From an uncultured Lachnospiraceae bacterium (GTDB lineage Bacteria > Bacillota > Clostridia > Lachnospirales > Lachnospiraceae): a DNA stretch of 10,687 bases. Under the pieces are notes generated by a model. That model saw only the letters and a list, made by a program, of their open reading frames with translations, was not told the origin of the DNA and searched no databases. Shown piece after piece: positions 1 to 7,349 of this stretch (the first letter of the stretch is position 1; each line of letters opens with the position of its first letter). The stretch is from NCBI GenBank assembly GCA_902782655.1, contig CACZNY010000184.1:1-10687 (forward strand), read 5' to 3'. Position numbers and translations under genes: made by a program.

Positions 1-464
1 AGGTTGAGATCGTTGGTATCAGGGAAGAGGTTAAAAAGACCGTTGTTACCGGTATAGAGATGTTCAGAAAGCTTCTTGATGAGGGTCAGGCCGGCGATAA
101 CATCGGAGCACTTCTTCGTGGAGTAGATCGTAAGGACATCGAGCGTGGACAGGTTCTCGCAGTACCCGGATCGGTTACCTGCCATACTAATTTTACAGCT
201 CAGGTTTACGTTCTTACCAAGGACGAGGGTGGCCGTCATACACCTTTCTTCAACAACTATCGTCCTCAGTTCTATTTCAGGACAACGGACGTTACAGGAG
301 TTATCAATCTCCCCGAGGGCACGGAGATGTGCATGCCCGGTGATAACGTAGAGATGACCATTGAGCTGATCCATCCCATCGCTATGGAGCAGGGTCTTAC
401 ATTCGCTATCAGGGAGGGCGGACGTACAGTAGGATCAGGAAGGGTTGCCTCCATCATAAAGTAA
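1..464 (+). CDS. tuf: Elongation factor Tu, C-terminal part (5' end outside the window)
   Basis: EF-Tu is the GTPase that carries aminoacyl-tRNA to the ribosomal A site. The reading frame is open from base 3, so the gene enters from the left edge. About 153 residues are visible and cover the end of domain II and all of domain III. Recognisable EF-Tu stretches are VEIVGIREE near the edge, the block [31 protein letters not shown], then [21 protein letters not shown], and the C-terminal [15 protein letters not shown]. The G domain with its GTP-binding motifs lies outside, so nothing can be said about it. The frame stops at TAA (462-464) and an intrinsic terminator follows 23 bases later, so this is the last gene of its transcript. 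Methionine at base 60 is internal and is not a start. The family call is very secure. Confidence 0.97.
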   Translation, partial: VEIVGIREEVKKTVVTGIEMFRKLLDEGQAGDNIGALLRGVDRKDIERGQVLAVPGSVTCHTNFTAQVYVLTKDEGGRHTPFFNNYRPQFYFRTTDVTGVINLPEGTEMCMPGDNVEMTIELIHPIAMEQGLTFAIREGGRTVGSGRVASIIK

Positions 465-487
465 TCGAAAAGATGAAATGATATCAG

Positions 488-518
488 AGACTCCCGGACA
501 TATGGCCGGGAGTCTTTT
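488..518 (+). terminator. Intrinsic terminator after the EF-Tu gene
   Basis: A perfect 10-bp stem pairs 488-497 (AGACTCCCGG) with 506-515, around an 8-base loop. It ends in a short T run, with more T-rich sequence at 521-539. Position directly after the EF-Tu stop and the GC-rich stem make this a standard Rho-independent terminator. Confidence 0.9.
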
Positions 519-622
519 GTAAATATTTTTATTTTTTTTGCCGTGACTGCAGCAGGTCTTAAATGACTTTGCAGGCAGGAAGGCAATTCACTGAAACGTC
601 TTAAAAGAAAGGAGAAAAGACT

Positions 623-1162
623 ATGAAGTGGGTATGTGAAGTATGCGGATATGTACACGAAGGCGATGAGCCGCCGGCAGAGTGTCCGGTGTGCCATGCT
701 CCTGCAGCAAAGTTTAAGGAGCAGAGCGGTGATATCCATTGGGATTCAGAGCATGTAATAGGCGTGGCAAAGGACGTACCTGAGGAGATTAAGGAGCAGC
801 TTAAGGCTGAGTTTATGGGAGAGTGCACTGAGGTAGGGATGTATCTTGCGATGAGCCGTCAGGCGATCAGGGAAGGCTATCCTGAGGTAGGCGCTTTTTA
901 CAGGCAGGCTGCATTGGAGGAAGCAGATCATGCTTCCAGATATGCGGAGATGCTTGGCGAGGTGGTTTCTGCTTCGACGAAAGAGAATCTGAGAGTAAGA
1001 GCCGAGGCTGAGAACGGCGCTACAAACGGTAAGACCGCCCTTGCAAAGAAATGTAAGGAGCTAAATCTTGATGCCCTGCATGATTCCATTCATGAAATGG
1101 CACGTGACGAGGCAAGGCATGGCAAAGGCTTCTATGGTCTTTTGAACAGATACTTTGGCTGA
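623..1162 (+). CDS. Reverse rubrerythrin (N-terminal rubredoxin plus ferritin-like diiron domain)
   Basis: This 179-residue cytoplasmic non-haem iron protein probably reduces hydrogen peroxide, and possibly oxygen, to water, protecting an anaerobe. Residues 1-33 form a rubredoxin-type Fe(Cys)4 site: Cys5 and Cys8 (CEVCGY), and Cys21 and Cys24 (CPVC). Residues about 50-179 form a ferritin-like four-helix diiron domain. Likely iron ligands are Glu67 (GEC), Glu100 and His103 (EEADH), a glutamate around 128-130, and Glu163 and His166 (DEARH). In classical rubrerythrin the rubredoxin domain is at the C terminus. The swapped order seen here matches the 'reverse rubrerythrin' known from Clostridium acetobutylicum. 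The ATG at 623 is set by AAGGAG ending about 9 bases upstream. The gene lies between two terminators, so it is probably monocistronic. I see no convincing promoter or PerR box in 520-610. Confidence 0.93.
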   Translation: MKWVCEVCGYVHEGDEPPAECPVCHAPAAKFKEQSGDIHWDSEHVIGVAKDVPEEIKEQLKAEFMGECTEVGMYLAMSRQAIREGYPEVGAFYRQAALEEADHASRYAEMLGEVVSASTKENLRVRAEAENGATNGKTALAKKCKELNLDALHDSIHEMARDEARHGKGFYGLLNRYFG

Positions 1163-1189
1163 AATATAAATTATAACGATCAGATTATG

Positions 1190-1222
1190 GGGCCTCTCCG
1201 TTTGGAGAAGCCCTTTTATTTT
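1190..1222 (+). terminator. Intrinsic terminator after the rubrerythrin gene
   Basis: The stem pairs 1190-1199 with 1204-1213 around a 4-base loop (GTTT). Nine of ten pairs are Watson-Crick, with one C/A mismatch at 1194/1209. A T-rich tail (TTTTATTTT) follows from 1214. Confidence 0.85.
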
Positions 1223-1248
1223 GCGAATAATGCTGAGTATGGTATTAT
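1221..1248 (+). promoter_or_regulatory. Probable sigma-A promoter for the NYN/GH13 pair
   Basis: A -35-like TTGCGA (1221-1226) is followed 16 bases later by TATTAT (1243-1248). TGG directly precedes the hexamer, giving an extended -10. The start of transcription would fall near 1255. The site sits directly after the rubrerythrin terminator, where a new unit should begin. A weaker alternative is TTGCAA (1260-1265) with TATAGA (1281-1286), but its 15-base spacing is short. Confidence 0.5.
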
Positions 1249-1461
1249 ATAAAGCGTGTTTGCAAGATTTTTATACCAAATATAGACTAGTGTCCTGACT
1301 CATGCATAATTGAAATGACCGCTTGTCTTCATTTCCATCTGCTGTGTAAGAAAATCCTGTCACAGTCCGTTATGGCTTTGATCTTCTTTCCTTCAGAATG
1401 AAAATGTTTTCTGCGTGATCAGTTCAAGTATGAAAGTGGCTGTACACTGGCGGAGGAAAGA
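1249..1461 (+). other. Non-coding leader region before the NYN gene
   Basis: No gene-like reading frame is visible over these roughly 210 bases. If the promoter at 1221-1248 is used, most of it becomes a long 5' leader. It holds a modest hairpin, GAAATGA (1312-1318) with TCATTTC (1329-1335) around a 10-base loop, and no recognised riboswitch or T-box pattern. A strong ribosome binding site, GGAGG (1452-1456), lies at its end. Confidence 0.45.
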
Positions 1462-2241
1462 ATGGCAGAAGAAAAAAGGTTTGCAGTCTTAATAGATATA
1501 GAGAACATCGCGCCAAAGTACATAGAGCTTATCATGAATGAAGCCAGCAACTACGGCAATATTACGATAAAGCGCGCATACGGAGACTGGACAAGACAAA
1601 GCTCAAGCACCTGGAGAGGAAAGCTTTTGGACTACTCGATTATCCCGATGCAGCAGTTTAACAACACCTTTGGAAAGAACTCGTCAGATTCGGCGCTGAT
1701 AATCGATGCAATGAATATCCTGTACAGGAATAATGTAGATGGATTCATACTGGTTTCCAGCGATTCTGATTTTACCAGATTAGCGGCTACCCTTAAGGAA
1801 GAGGGAAAGGTGGTAGTCGGAATGGGAGAATCCAAGACACCCGTTGCTCTCAGGAATGCCTGTGATTATTTCAAGGTTCTGGATCTTCTGTATAAAGAAG
1901 CAAATAAATCCCAGAGTGCCAAGAAGGGCCAGAAAAAGAAGAGCTCTAAATCCAAGCAGAAAAAGGAATATGATGACGAACAGGCAGATGCACAGGACTA
2001 TGAAGCAGAGGCATCGACAGACCTTGATACTATAGAAAGGGCTATCATATCCATAATAGAGGCTAACGGTGATGAGGATAATGGTATGTATATAGGAACC
2101 CTCGGAAATTCACTGATACGCCGCTATCCGGATTTTGATACAAGAAACTACGGAGCAGGCAAGCTGTCCAAATTCCTGGAGCAGTTTGACACGCTGCAGC
2201 TTACAAAGGACGGGGATTCCACATATGTTAAGCTGCTATAA
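1462..2241 (+). CDS. NYN-domain (PIN-like) ribonuclease with C-terminal LOTUS/OST-HTH domain
   Basis: This 259-residue predicted cytoplasmic protein joins a nuclease fold to an RNA-binding fold. Residues about 6-138 form an NYN domain (LabA/DUF88 type, a PIN-like metal-dependent nuclease). The acidic residues expected at its active site are present: Asp12 in VLIDIEN, Asp76 in KNSSDSALIIDAM, and Asp101 and Asp103 in LVSSDSDF. Residues about 143-186 are a lysine/serine stretch followed by an acidic stretch, probably a disordered linker. Residues about 187-259 (TIERAIISIIEANGDEDNG ... YIGTLGNSLIRRYPDFD ... GAGKLSKFLEQF) match a LOTUS/OST-HTH winged-helix domain, a family that binds RNA. GGAGG six bases before the ATG supports the start. 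A GH13 gene follows after 27 bases, so the two are probably co-transcribed. The RNA target is unknown, and relatives are often annotated only as 'NYN domain-containing protein'. Confidence 0.88.
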   Translation: MAEEKRFAVLIDIENIAPKYIELIMNEASNYGNITIKRAYGDWTRQSSSTWRGKLLDYSIIPMQQFNNTFGKNSSDSALIIDAMNILYRNNVDGFILVSSDSDFTRLAATLKEEGKVVVGMGESKTPVALRNACDYFKVLDLLYKEANKSQSAKKGQKKKSSKSKQKKEYDDEQADAQDYEAEASTDLDTIERAIISIIEANGDEDNGMYIGTLGNSLIRRYPDFDTRNYGAGKLSKFLEQFDTLQLTKDGDSTYVKLL

Positions 2242-2268
2242 AAAATGACGATGTAGAGGTGAATACTA

Positions 2269-4389
2269 TTGCGGACCATTGACTGGATCTCAGGTTTTTC
2301 AGAAAAAGAAATGAAGCGGCTTTATATGCTCACCATGAGGCCGACTATGCATACGAGGGCTTTCTTTTCGGATGTGACTGAGGATTATGTATCACCGCTT
2401 GAGCCGGAGCCTTATTCCATAGTGAAGATCAGGTTCCGTGCAGGACGAAATAATGCCACGCATGTTTTCCTGTGCATAAACCATGAAAGACTTCTTATGT
2501 CAAAAGTACGTTCTACCGGCGTTTTTGATTATTATGAGACTGAGATAGAGCTGGATAATGTGCCGGTGAAATGGCATTTCTATGTAGAATGCGGAAGACA
2601 GAGCGCATTCTATGACAGGAGGGGTGCAGTAAGAGATGAGCAGGATTATTATGACTTCAAACTGATACCGGGCTTCAAGGAGCCGGAATGGGCGAAGAAC
2701 TGTGTGATGTATCAGATATATGTTGATCGCTTCAGAAACGGAGACCCGACTAATGATGTGTTGGATCACGAATACAGCTATATCGGCAGCCATTCACAGA
2801 AGGCAAAAAGCTGGGATGAACTTCCGTATAACATGGATGTGGGTCATTTCTACGGAGGGGATCTGGCCGGAGTCATGGAAAAGCTGCCGTATCTGAAAAG
2901 TCTTGGCATAGACTGCATCTATTTCAATCCGCTCTTTGTATCGCCTTCAAATCATGGCTATGATATACAGGATTACGACTACATAGATCCCCATTTCGGA
3001 AGGATAGTGAATGACTACGGTGAGCTTCTCTCGGAAGGGGAGACTGATAATAAGAAGGCAACCCGATATATCAACAGGGTTACCAATAAGGCAAATCTTG
3101 AGGCTTCAAACCGGCTTTTTGCGGATCTTGTGACCAGATGTCATGCATATGGCATAAGGGTGATCATAGACGGAGTATTTAATCACTGCGGATCCTTCAA
3201 TAAATGGCTCGACAGGGAGAGGATATATGAAGGTCAGGAAGGGTACGAGAATGGAGCGTATATATCCAAGGACAGCCCCTATCATACTTTTTTCAAGTTT
3301 CATAATACCTCTGAAACGGAATGGCCTTATAATCATACCTACGACGGGTGGTGGGGACATGATACCCTGCCCAAGCTAAACTATGAGGATTCACCAAGAC
3401 TTCAGGAATATATACTAAGGATAGCTGCAAAATGGGTATCTCCGCCTTATAACTGCGATGGCTGGAGGCTGGATGTGGCGGCGGATCTTGGGCATTCCGC
3501 GGATTTCAACCATGAATTCTGGCAGAAATTCAGAAAGGTGGTAAAGCAGGCGAATCCGGACGCGATAATAATAGCCGAGCACTACGGGGAGCCTTATGCC
3601 TGGCTTCAGGGCAGCGAGTGGGATTCGGTGATGAATTACGATGCTTTCATGGAGCCGGTTACATGGTTTTTGACGGGGGAAGAAAAGCATTCCGATGATT
3701 TCAGGCCTAATATGCTCGGTAATACCGATGCCTTCTGGAATGCCATGGTACATTCATATATGAATTTCACTGAGCCGTCGATTGCCGTAGCAATGAATGA
3801 ATTATCGAATCATGATCACAGCAGGTTCTTAACCAGGACTAATCATATGGCGGGAAGAGCCTCCAGCCTTGGAGCAGAGATGGCTTCAAGGAACGTGGAT
3901 AAGTCCGTATTCCGTGAAGCGGTGCTTATACAGTTTACCTGGCCGGGAAACCCAACGATATATTACGGTGATGAGGCAGGCATGGTGGGCTTTACTGATC
4001 CCGATAACAGAAGGACCTACCCCTGGGGAAACGAGGATACTGAGCTTATAGATTTTCACAGAGCTCTTATCAGAATACACCGTGAAAACAGGGAGCTCCG
4101 CACAGGATCCGTCATGAGGCTTGTCAGTGATTATGCGTACCTGTCCTATGCAAGGATGACTCTGGATGCGGTATCTATAGTAGCAGTGAATAATAATGAT
4201 CATCCGGTCGAGAAGGCTATGTCTGTATGGGAGACAGGACTTCCAAGAACCTGTCAGGTAAAAAGACTTATTCTGACTGACAAAACAGGACATACCACAG
4301 AACCGGCAGATATAAATGTTGTAGCAGGAAGGCTTCATGTGGAGCTTCCGCCCCGCAGTGGAGTGATACTTAGAGGAGAGATCAGATAA
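2269..4389 (+). CDS. GH13 alpha-amylase-family glycoside hydrolase (neopullulanase/cyclomaltodextrinase-like)
   Basis: This 706-residue enzyme probably hydrolyses alpha-glucosidic bonds in maltodextrins or related oligosaccharides. No signal peptide is seen, so it should act in the cytoplasm on imported sugar or glycogen. Residues about 25-130 look like an N-terminal beta-sandwich of the CBM34 kind. The (beta/alpha)8 barrel spans about 140-600. GH13 motifs are DGVFNH (301-306), GWRLDVA with nucleophile Asp402 and Arg400, IIAEH with acid/base Glu437, and NELSNHDHSRF with Asp516. GDEAGM (567-572) and YPWG (584-587) also fit, and residues about 610-706 form the usual C-terminal beta domain. Between PHFG (about 244) and the helix before DGVFNH there are some 30-35 extra residues compared with a compact GH13 loop. 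The start is TTG, chosen for AGAGGTG (2255-2261) seven bases upstream; the first in-frame ATG is codon 15. Exact substrate cannot be read from the sequence. Confidence 0.93.
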   Translation: MRTIDWISGFSEKEMKRLYMLTMRPTMHTRAFFSDVTEDYVSPLEPEPYSIVKIRFRAGRNNATHVFLCINHERLLMSKVRSTGVFDYYETEIELDNVPVKWHFYVECGRQSAFYDRRGAVRDEQDYYDFKLIPGFKEPEWAKNCVMYQIYVDRFRNGDPTNDVLDHEYSYIGSHSQKAKSWDELPYNMDVGHFYGGDLAGVMEKLPYLKSLGIDCIYFNPLFVSPSNHGYDIQDYDYIDPHFGRIVNDYGELLSEGETDNKKATRYINRVTNKANLEASNRLFADLVTRCHAYGIRVIIDGVFNHCGSFNKWLDRERIYEGQEGYENGAYISKDSPYHTFFKFHNTSETEWPYNHTYDGWWGHDTLPKLNYEDSPRLQEYILRIAAKWVSPPYNCDGWRLDVAADLGHSADFNHEFWQKFRKVVKQANPDAIIIAEHYGEPYAWLQGSEWDSVMNYDAFMEPVTWFLTGEEKHSDDFRPNMLGNTDAFWNAMVHSYMNFTEPSIAVAMNELSNHDHSRFLTRTNHMAGRASSLGAEMASRNVDKSVFREAVLIQFTWPGNPTIYYGDEAGMVGFTDPDNRRTYPWGNEDTELIDFHRALIRIHRENRELRTGSVMRLVSDYAYLSYARMTLDAVSIVAVNNNDHPVEKAMSVWETGLPRTCQVKRLILTDKTGHTTEPADINVVAGRLHVELPPRSGVILRGEIR

Positions 4390-4399
4390 CGCTAAAGAC

Positions 4400-4428
4400 T
4401 TGATGTCTTTCAGATCATGTGATATATT
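4400..4428 (+). promoter_or_regulatory. Promoter of tRNA-Leu
   Basis: TTGATG (4400-4405) and TATATT (4423-4428) are separated by 17 bases. TGA directly before the -10 makes it an extended -10. The predicted transcript start is near 4435, only a few bases before the mature tRNA. A short stem (AAAGAC 4394-4399 with GTCTTT 4405-4410) overlaps the -35. It has no T tail, so I do not call it a terminator for the GH13 gene. Confidence 0.65.
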
Positions 4429-4437
4429 TTTCTGTGC

Positions 4438-4523
4438 GCCGGTGTGGCGGAACTGGCAGACGCCCGGGACTTAAAATCCCGTGGGTAGTAATACCCGTAC
4501 CGGTTCGACCCCGGTCACCGGCA
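4438..4523 (+). tRNA. tRNA-Leu, anticodon UAA
   Basis: This is an 86-base class II tRNA. The acceptor stem GCCGGTG (4438-4444) pairs perfectly with CACCGGC (4516-4522), and the discriminator base is A4523. The anticodon stem is CGGGA (4465-4469) with TCCCG (4477-4481), and loop CTTAAAA places anticodon TAA at 4472-4474, which reads UUA. The long variable arm GGGTA/TACCC is typical of leucine tRNA. The T arm is ACCGG, loop TTCGACC, CCGGT. The 3' CCA is not encoded, so it must be added after transcription. Confidence 0.97.
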
Positions 4524-4529
4524 GAAAAC

Positions 4530-4560
4530 AGGCGGAGCTTATGCTCCGCCTATTCATTTT
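4530..4560. terminator. Bidirectional intrinsic terminator between tRNA-Leu and the histidine kinase
   Basis: A perfect 9-bp stem (4530-4538 with 4543-4551) surrounds a TTAT loop. On the plus strand it is followed by TATTCATTTTT, ending tRNA-Leu. On the minus strand it is followed by TGTTTTCTG, and it begins inside the stop codon of the kinase gene (4550-4552). It therefore probably serves both converging transcripts. Confidence 0.85.
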
Positions 4561-5956
4561 TGGATTTTGCCAGGGTAAATATGAATTCGGATCCAACGCC
4601 TTCAGTTGAGATCACGTTAATATTCTGATTATGAGCCTGAATGATCTCTTTGGTTATAGCAAGGCCGAGCCCCGTACCCTTTTTGTCCTTGCCTCTGGAA
4701 AGATCGGTTTTATAGAAACGGTCAAATACCAGCTTCTGAGCATCGGCAGGTATGCCTATGCCGGTATCCTTTACAGACACAAAGACCCTTTCTCCCTTTT
4801 CAGTAGTTTCAATCTTTATTATTGAATTACTATGAGAGAACTTGATGGCATTATCCACAAGGTTTGCTACCACCTGTTGTATCTTTCCCATGTCCGCTGA
4901 TACCAGGAGATGCTCGCCGGAAAGTATAAGCTCTATGGATATCTTCTTTTCCCTGCAGAGCACGTCAAAGGTTTCACAGATCTGTCGTATGACAGAGTTT
5001 ATATCAAAATCAGTTATGGTAAGAACCATGCCCTGATTGTTCAGAGAGTTTAATTCCAGCAGACCGTTTGTAAGCTTGGTGAGCCGTTCGGTTTCGTTAA
5101 GGACGACCTGGAGGTACTTTTCGTGCATTTCCAGTGGAATGGTACCGTCAAGCATAGCGGTGAGATAGCCTCTGATAGATGTCAGCGGGGATCTGAAATC
5201 ATGGGATACGTTTGCAATGAATTTTTTCTGGTTGTCCTCGGAACGGCCTATCTCGGAAGCCATATAATGGAGAGTTCCTGCAAGATAACCTATCTCATCC
5301 CTGCCGTGAACATCGGGGTCATAATCATAATGTCCCCGAGCATATTCCTCAGCAGCTGTAGTGATGCGGCGGATGGGAAAATATACCGCATGAGTGAAGG
5401 CTACGAGGACTAAAAGGGAGAGCAGATACATGAAAAGCATGGTAAGGTAGGATATGTCCAACAGCCTGTCCCTCGATGCATAAAGGTCGGACATGGGCAT
5501 TTGGATAACGACATAGCCTCTTACACTGTATCTGCTTGTTATGGGATAGAATACGGAAAGATAGTCTTCCTTATAGGTTCCGTAAAAATCACTGACCAGA
5601 TAGTATGAGCCGATACTGCCCGGGTTGAAATCCTCGAAGACTGTCTCTTCAGAGGAACGGCTGTCGAGTATCTGGCGTCCGTTCGGATCTATTATACGGA
5701 TCTCGGCTGAGATATAGGTGTCGATAGCCATGAGCTGTTCCAGCGCGTCCTCTCTGGCGGGACCGCCGCTGTAGATCTTGCTGCCATAGGTGGTCGCAAC
5801 AAGTCGGCTTTCCCTGTACAAAGATTCCGCCCGTGTGACTGTAAGATTACTGAGGATCATCCGGCTGTTTACCGTCGAGATCATTACAAATGAAAGAAGG
5901 AAGAATAGCAGATAGGCAAGGATCAGTTTAATGTAAAGCGTGCGGTGCAGCTTCAT
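4550..5956 (-). CDS. Membrane sensor histidine kinase (HAMP, HisKA, HATPase_c)
   Basis: This 468-residue kinase should sense an extracytoplasmic signal and phosphorylate a response regulator. A transmembrane segment at about 9-28 is followed by an external region (about 30-165) of no family I recognise. A second membrane segment (about 167-190) and a HAMP linker (about 190-243) follow. The dimerisation domain carries the phospho-acceptor His252 in NVSHDFRSPLTSIRGYL. The ATP-binding domain is complete: N box QQVVANLVDNAIKFS with Asn365 and Asn369, G1 DTGIGI (397-402), F box FDRFYKTD (411-418) and G2 GTGLGLAI (427-434). An active kinase is expected. The ATG (5954-5956) overlaps the TGA of the upstream HtrA-like gene as ATGA, so the two are translationally coupled. 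No response regulator lies in this operon. The best candidate partner is the OmpR-type regulator at 9829-10530, which lacks a neighbouring kinase. That pairing is inferred from position. Confidence 0.95.
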   Translation of the reverse strand: MKLHRTLYIKLILAYLLFFLLSFVMISTVNSRMILSNLTVTRAESLYRESRLVATTYGSKIYSGGPAREDALEQLMAIDTYISAEIRIIDPNGRQILDSRSSEETVFEDFNPGSIGSYYLVSDFYGTYKEDYLSVFYPITSRYSVRGYVVIQMPMSDLYASRDRLLDISYLTMLFMYLLSLLVLVAFTHAVYFPIRRITTAAEEYARGHYDYDPDVHGRDEIGYLAGTLHYMASEIGRSEDNQKKFIANVSHDFRSPLTSIRGYLTAMLDGTIPLEMHEKYLQVVLNETERLTKLTNGLLELNSLNNQGMVLTITDFDINSVIRQICETFDVLCREKKISIELILSGEHLLVSADMGKIQQVVANLVDNAIKFSHSNSIIKIETTEKGERVFVSVKDTGIGIPADAQKLVFDRFYKTDLSRGKDKKGTGLGLAITKEIIQAHNQNINVISTEGVGSEFIFTLAKSKNE

Positions 5957-7293
5957 TTCTTTGCAAGCTCCACCTCAAAGGTGAGCTCGGCATAATCACC
6001 CCGTGAGAATCGCTGTACTGTAACCACCGTTTCCACCCCGGCCGTCAGAGAGGAAATAACCTTGGAATAATCATTGTAGTCCTCTATTTCCTCAGTTCCT
6101 ATCTTTGTTATGACGTCTCCACTCTGGATTCCGGCCTTCATGGCAGGCGAATCCGGATCAACGTTTATAACATATGCACCCGCAGGCATATGATAGGTAT
6201 CAGAGGCTTCCTGATTGACACTGGTGCCGATTATGCCCATATAAGTGCGCTCTTTGCCATTTGCCAGGTTTTCTATGGTATCCCTGATATCGGATATTGA
6301 ATAAGTGGTGATCATATTGTCCGAATTGCTGCCGTCGAAGTCATTAGTAATTATACCGAGTACATGTCCGGAATAATCAATGATCACACCCGAGGAATTT
6401 GCGGAACCGTGTATGTCCGTAGTAAGCAGGTGAACATTGAAATCACTCATTTCCTTTTCCTGTGACATGGAAGTGATGAAACCATATGCCTCGGAATTTG
6501 CTACACCGATGGGCGATCCGATGGCTATGACAGGAGTACCCGTAGTCGAACCGTAGGAGGATGAACCGAAGCTGGCATATTGAATGCCAGTAATAGTCTC
6601 TTCGCTAAGCTCTGAAAGGGGAACCCCTATTATCTGTAAAGATGTGTCGGGATCAGTGTTCACTATTGTGGCTTCTGCGGTAGTCCCGTTTGGAAGCACC
6701 ACGGATATTTCATCCGCTTCATCGGTAACATCACTGTCAGTAAGGATAAGAAGCTGTCTGCCGTTATCTGCTATCATCATTCCCACGGATGTGCTTCCGT
6801 TCTCATACGGGTTTTCAAACCAGTCCGTATCGGTAGTAGTGGCTTTTACCGTAACAAGAGATCTTGCGGCAGAGACTGCGACATCATGTACTGACCTGCA
6901 GAGCTTTGCATAGTTTTCAGGACTCATGTCGACATTATTGGTTATGTTGTTGATCACGGTAGATGGACCGGAAGAGACACGTTCGGCAGGCTCGTTTTCA
7001 GATGGGGAAGGATCATCCGCTGAGACCGCTTCGTCTTCAGACAAAGAGATCCCTTCCGTGTCGTCTGAAACTGTATCGGTCGGAGAGGGGGCAGACTCAG
7101 AACCGGAAAGGCTTACTTCCTTTATAGAATCCCTTTTTCCCGGAGCTATATGGGCATAGACCAAAGAAAAAGTAACGGCAGACACGACACCAAAAATGAC
7201 GGCAATCAGTACTGTCATTCCTATGCGCTTCGCCAGCTTCTTCTTGTCGACCGGACGGTCTTTTATTTTTTCCCTAATAAAATCAGATGCCAC
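5953..7293 (-). CDS. HtrA-like membrane-anchored trypsin-fold protein with PDZ domain, catalytic triad degenerate (probable pseudoprotease)
   Basis: The protein has about 446 residues from a GTG at 7293. The frame continues to a TTG at 7350 (465 residues), and numbering here uses that longer form. A basic cytoplasmic tail (SDFIREKIKDRPVDKKKLAKR) precedes one membrane segment (about 44-66). An acidic Ser/Glu/Asp/Pro-rich linker (about 75-130) leads to a trypsin-like HtrA fold (about 155-360) and a PDZ domain (about 367-460, with MGIIG and SPAMKAGIQSGDVI). The HtrA triad is broken. Where LTNNHVV carries the histidine this protein has LTDSDVT (Asp207), and where DPxTDLAVL carries the aspartate it has DPDTSLQII (Ser237). 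Only a serine remains in ANSSG (Ser319 or Ser320). I infer no protease activity, with a binding or sensing role through PDZ. The TTG start would lie inside an apparent -10 box, so I prefer GTG at 7293, although the TTG has AAGGTG about 11 bases upstream. The histidine kinase follows with a 4-base overlap. Confidence 0.87.
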   Translation of the reverse strand: MASDFIREKIKDRPVDKKKLAKRIGMTVLIAVIFGVVSAVTFSLVYAHIAPGKRDSIKEVSLSGSESAPSPTDTVSDDTEGISLSEDEAVSADDPSPSENEPAERVSSGPSTVINNITNNVDMSPENYAKLCRSVHDVAVSAARSLVTVKATTTDTDWFENPYENGSTSVGMMIADNGRQLLILTDSDVTDEADEISVVLPNGTTAEATIVNTDPDTSLQIIGVPLSELSEETITGIQYASFGSSSYGSTTGTPVIAIGSPIGVANSEAYGFITSMSQEKEMSDFNVHLLTTDIHGSANSSGVIIDYSGHVLGIITNDFDGSNSDNMITTYSISDIRDTIENLANGKERTYMGIIGTSVNQEASDTYHMPAGAYVINVDPDSPAMKAGIQSGDVITKIGTEEIEDYNDYSKVISSLTAGVETVVTVQRFSRGDYAELTFEVELAKK

Positions 7294-7294
7294 C

Positions 7295-7324
7295 TTGCTG
7301 TATTGCCAAATGATACTATATACT
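7295..7324 (+). promoter_or_regulatory. Possible promoter for mutS2
   Basis: TTGCTG (7295-7300) and TATACT (7319-7324) are 18 bases apart. Transcription would start near 7331, giving an 85-base leader. Several overlapping AT-rich hexamers (TATATA at 7317) could serve instead, so the exact -10 is uncertain. Confidence 0.4.
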
Positions 7325-7349
7325 AATCCTGACGATAGAAGACATTCCA

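Noticed and set aside
272..739. Minus-strand frame across the EF-Tu end and the rubrerythrin start
   Set aside because: It runs antisense through two confident genes and a terminator and shows no recognisable protein features.
1163..1180. AT-rich near-palindrome resembling a PerR or Fur box
   Set aside because: It lies after the rubrerythrin stop and before its terminator, not in a promoter, and the match to an operator is poor.
1285..1310. Possible insertion-sequence remnant in the leader before the NYN gene
   Set aside because: No paired inverted repeats, target duplication or transposase fragment could be found.
4394..4410. Stem AAAGAC/GTCTTT as a terminator for the GH13 gene
   Set aside because: It is only 6 bp, A/T-rich, without a T tail, and overlaps the -35 of the tRNA promoter. 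The GH13 message may simply read into the tRNA terminator.
6926..7159. Plus-strand frame within the HtrA-like linker
   Set aside because: It mirrors the low-complexity Ser/Glu/Asp-rich linker codons of the real minus-strand gene.
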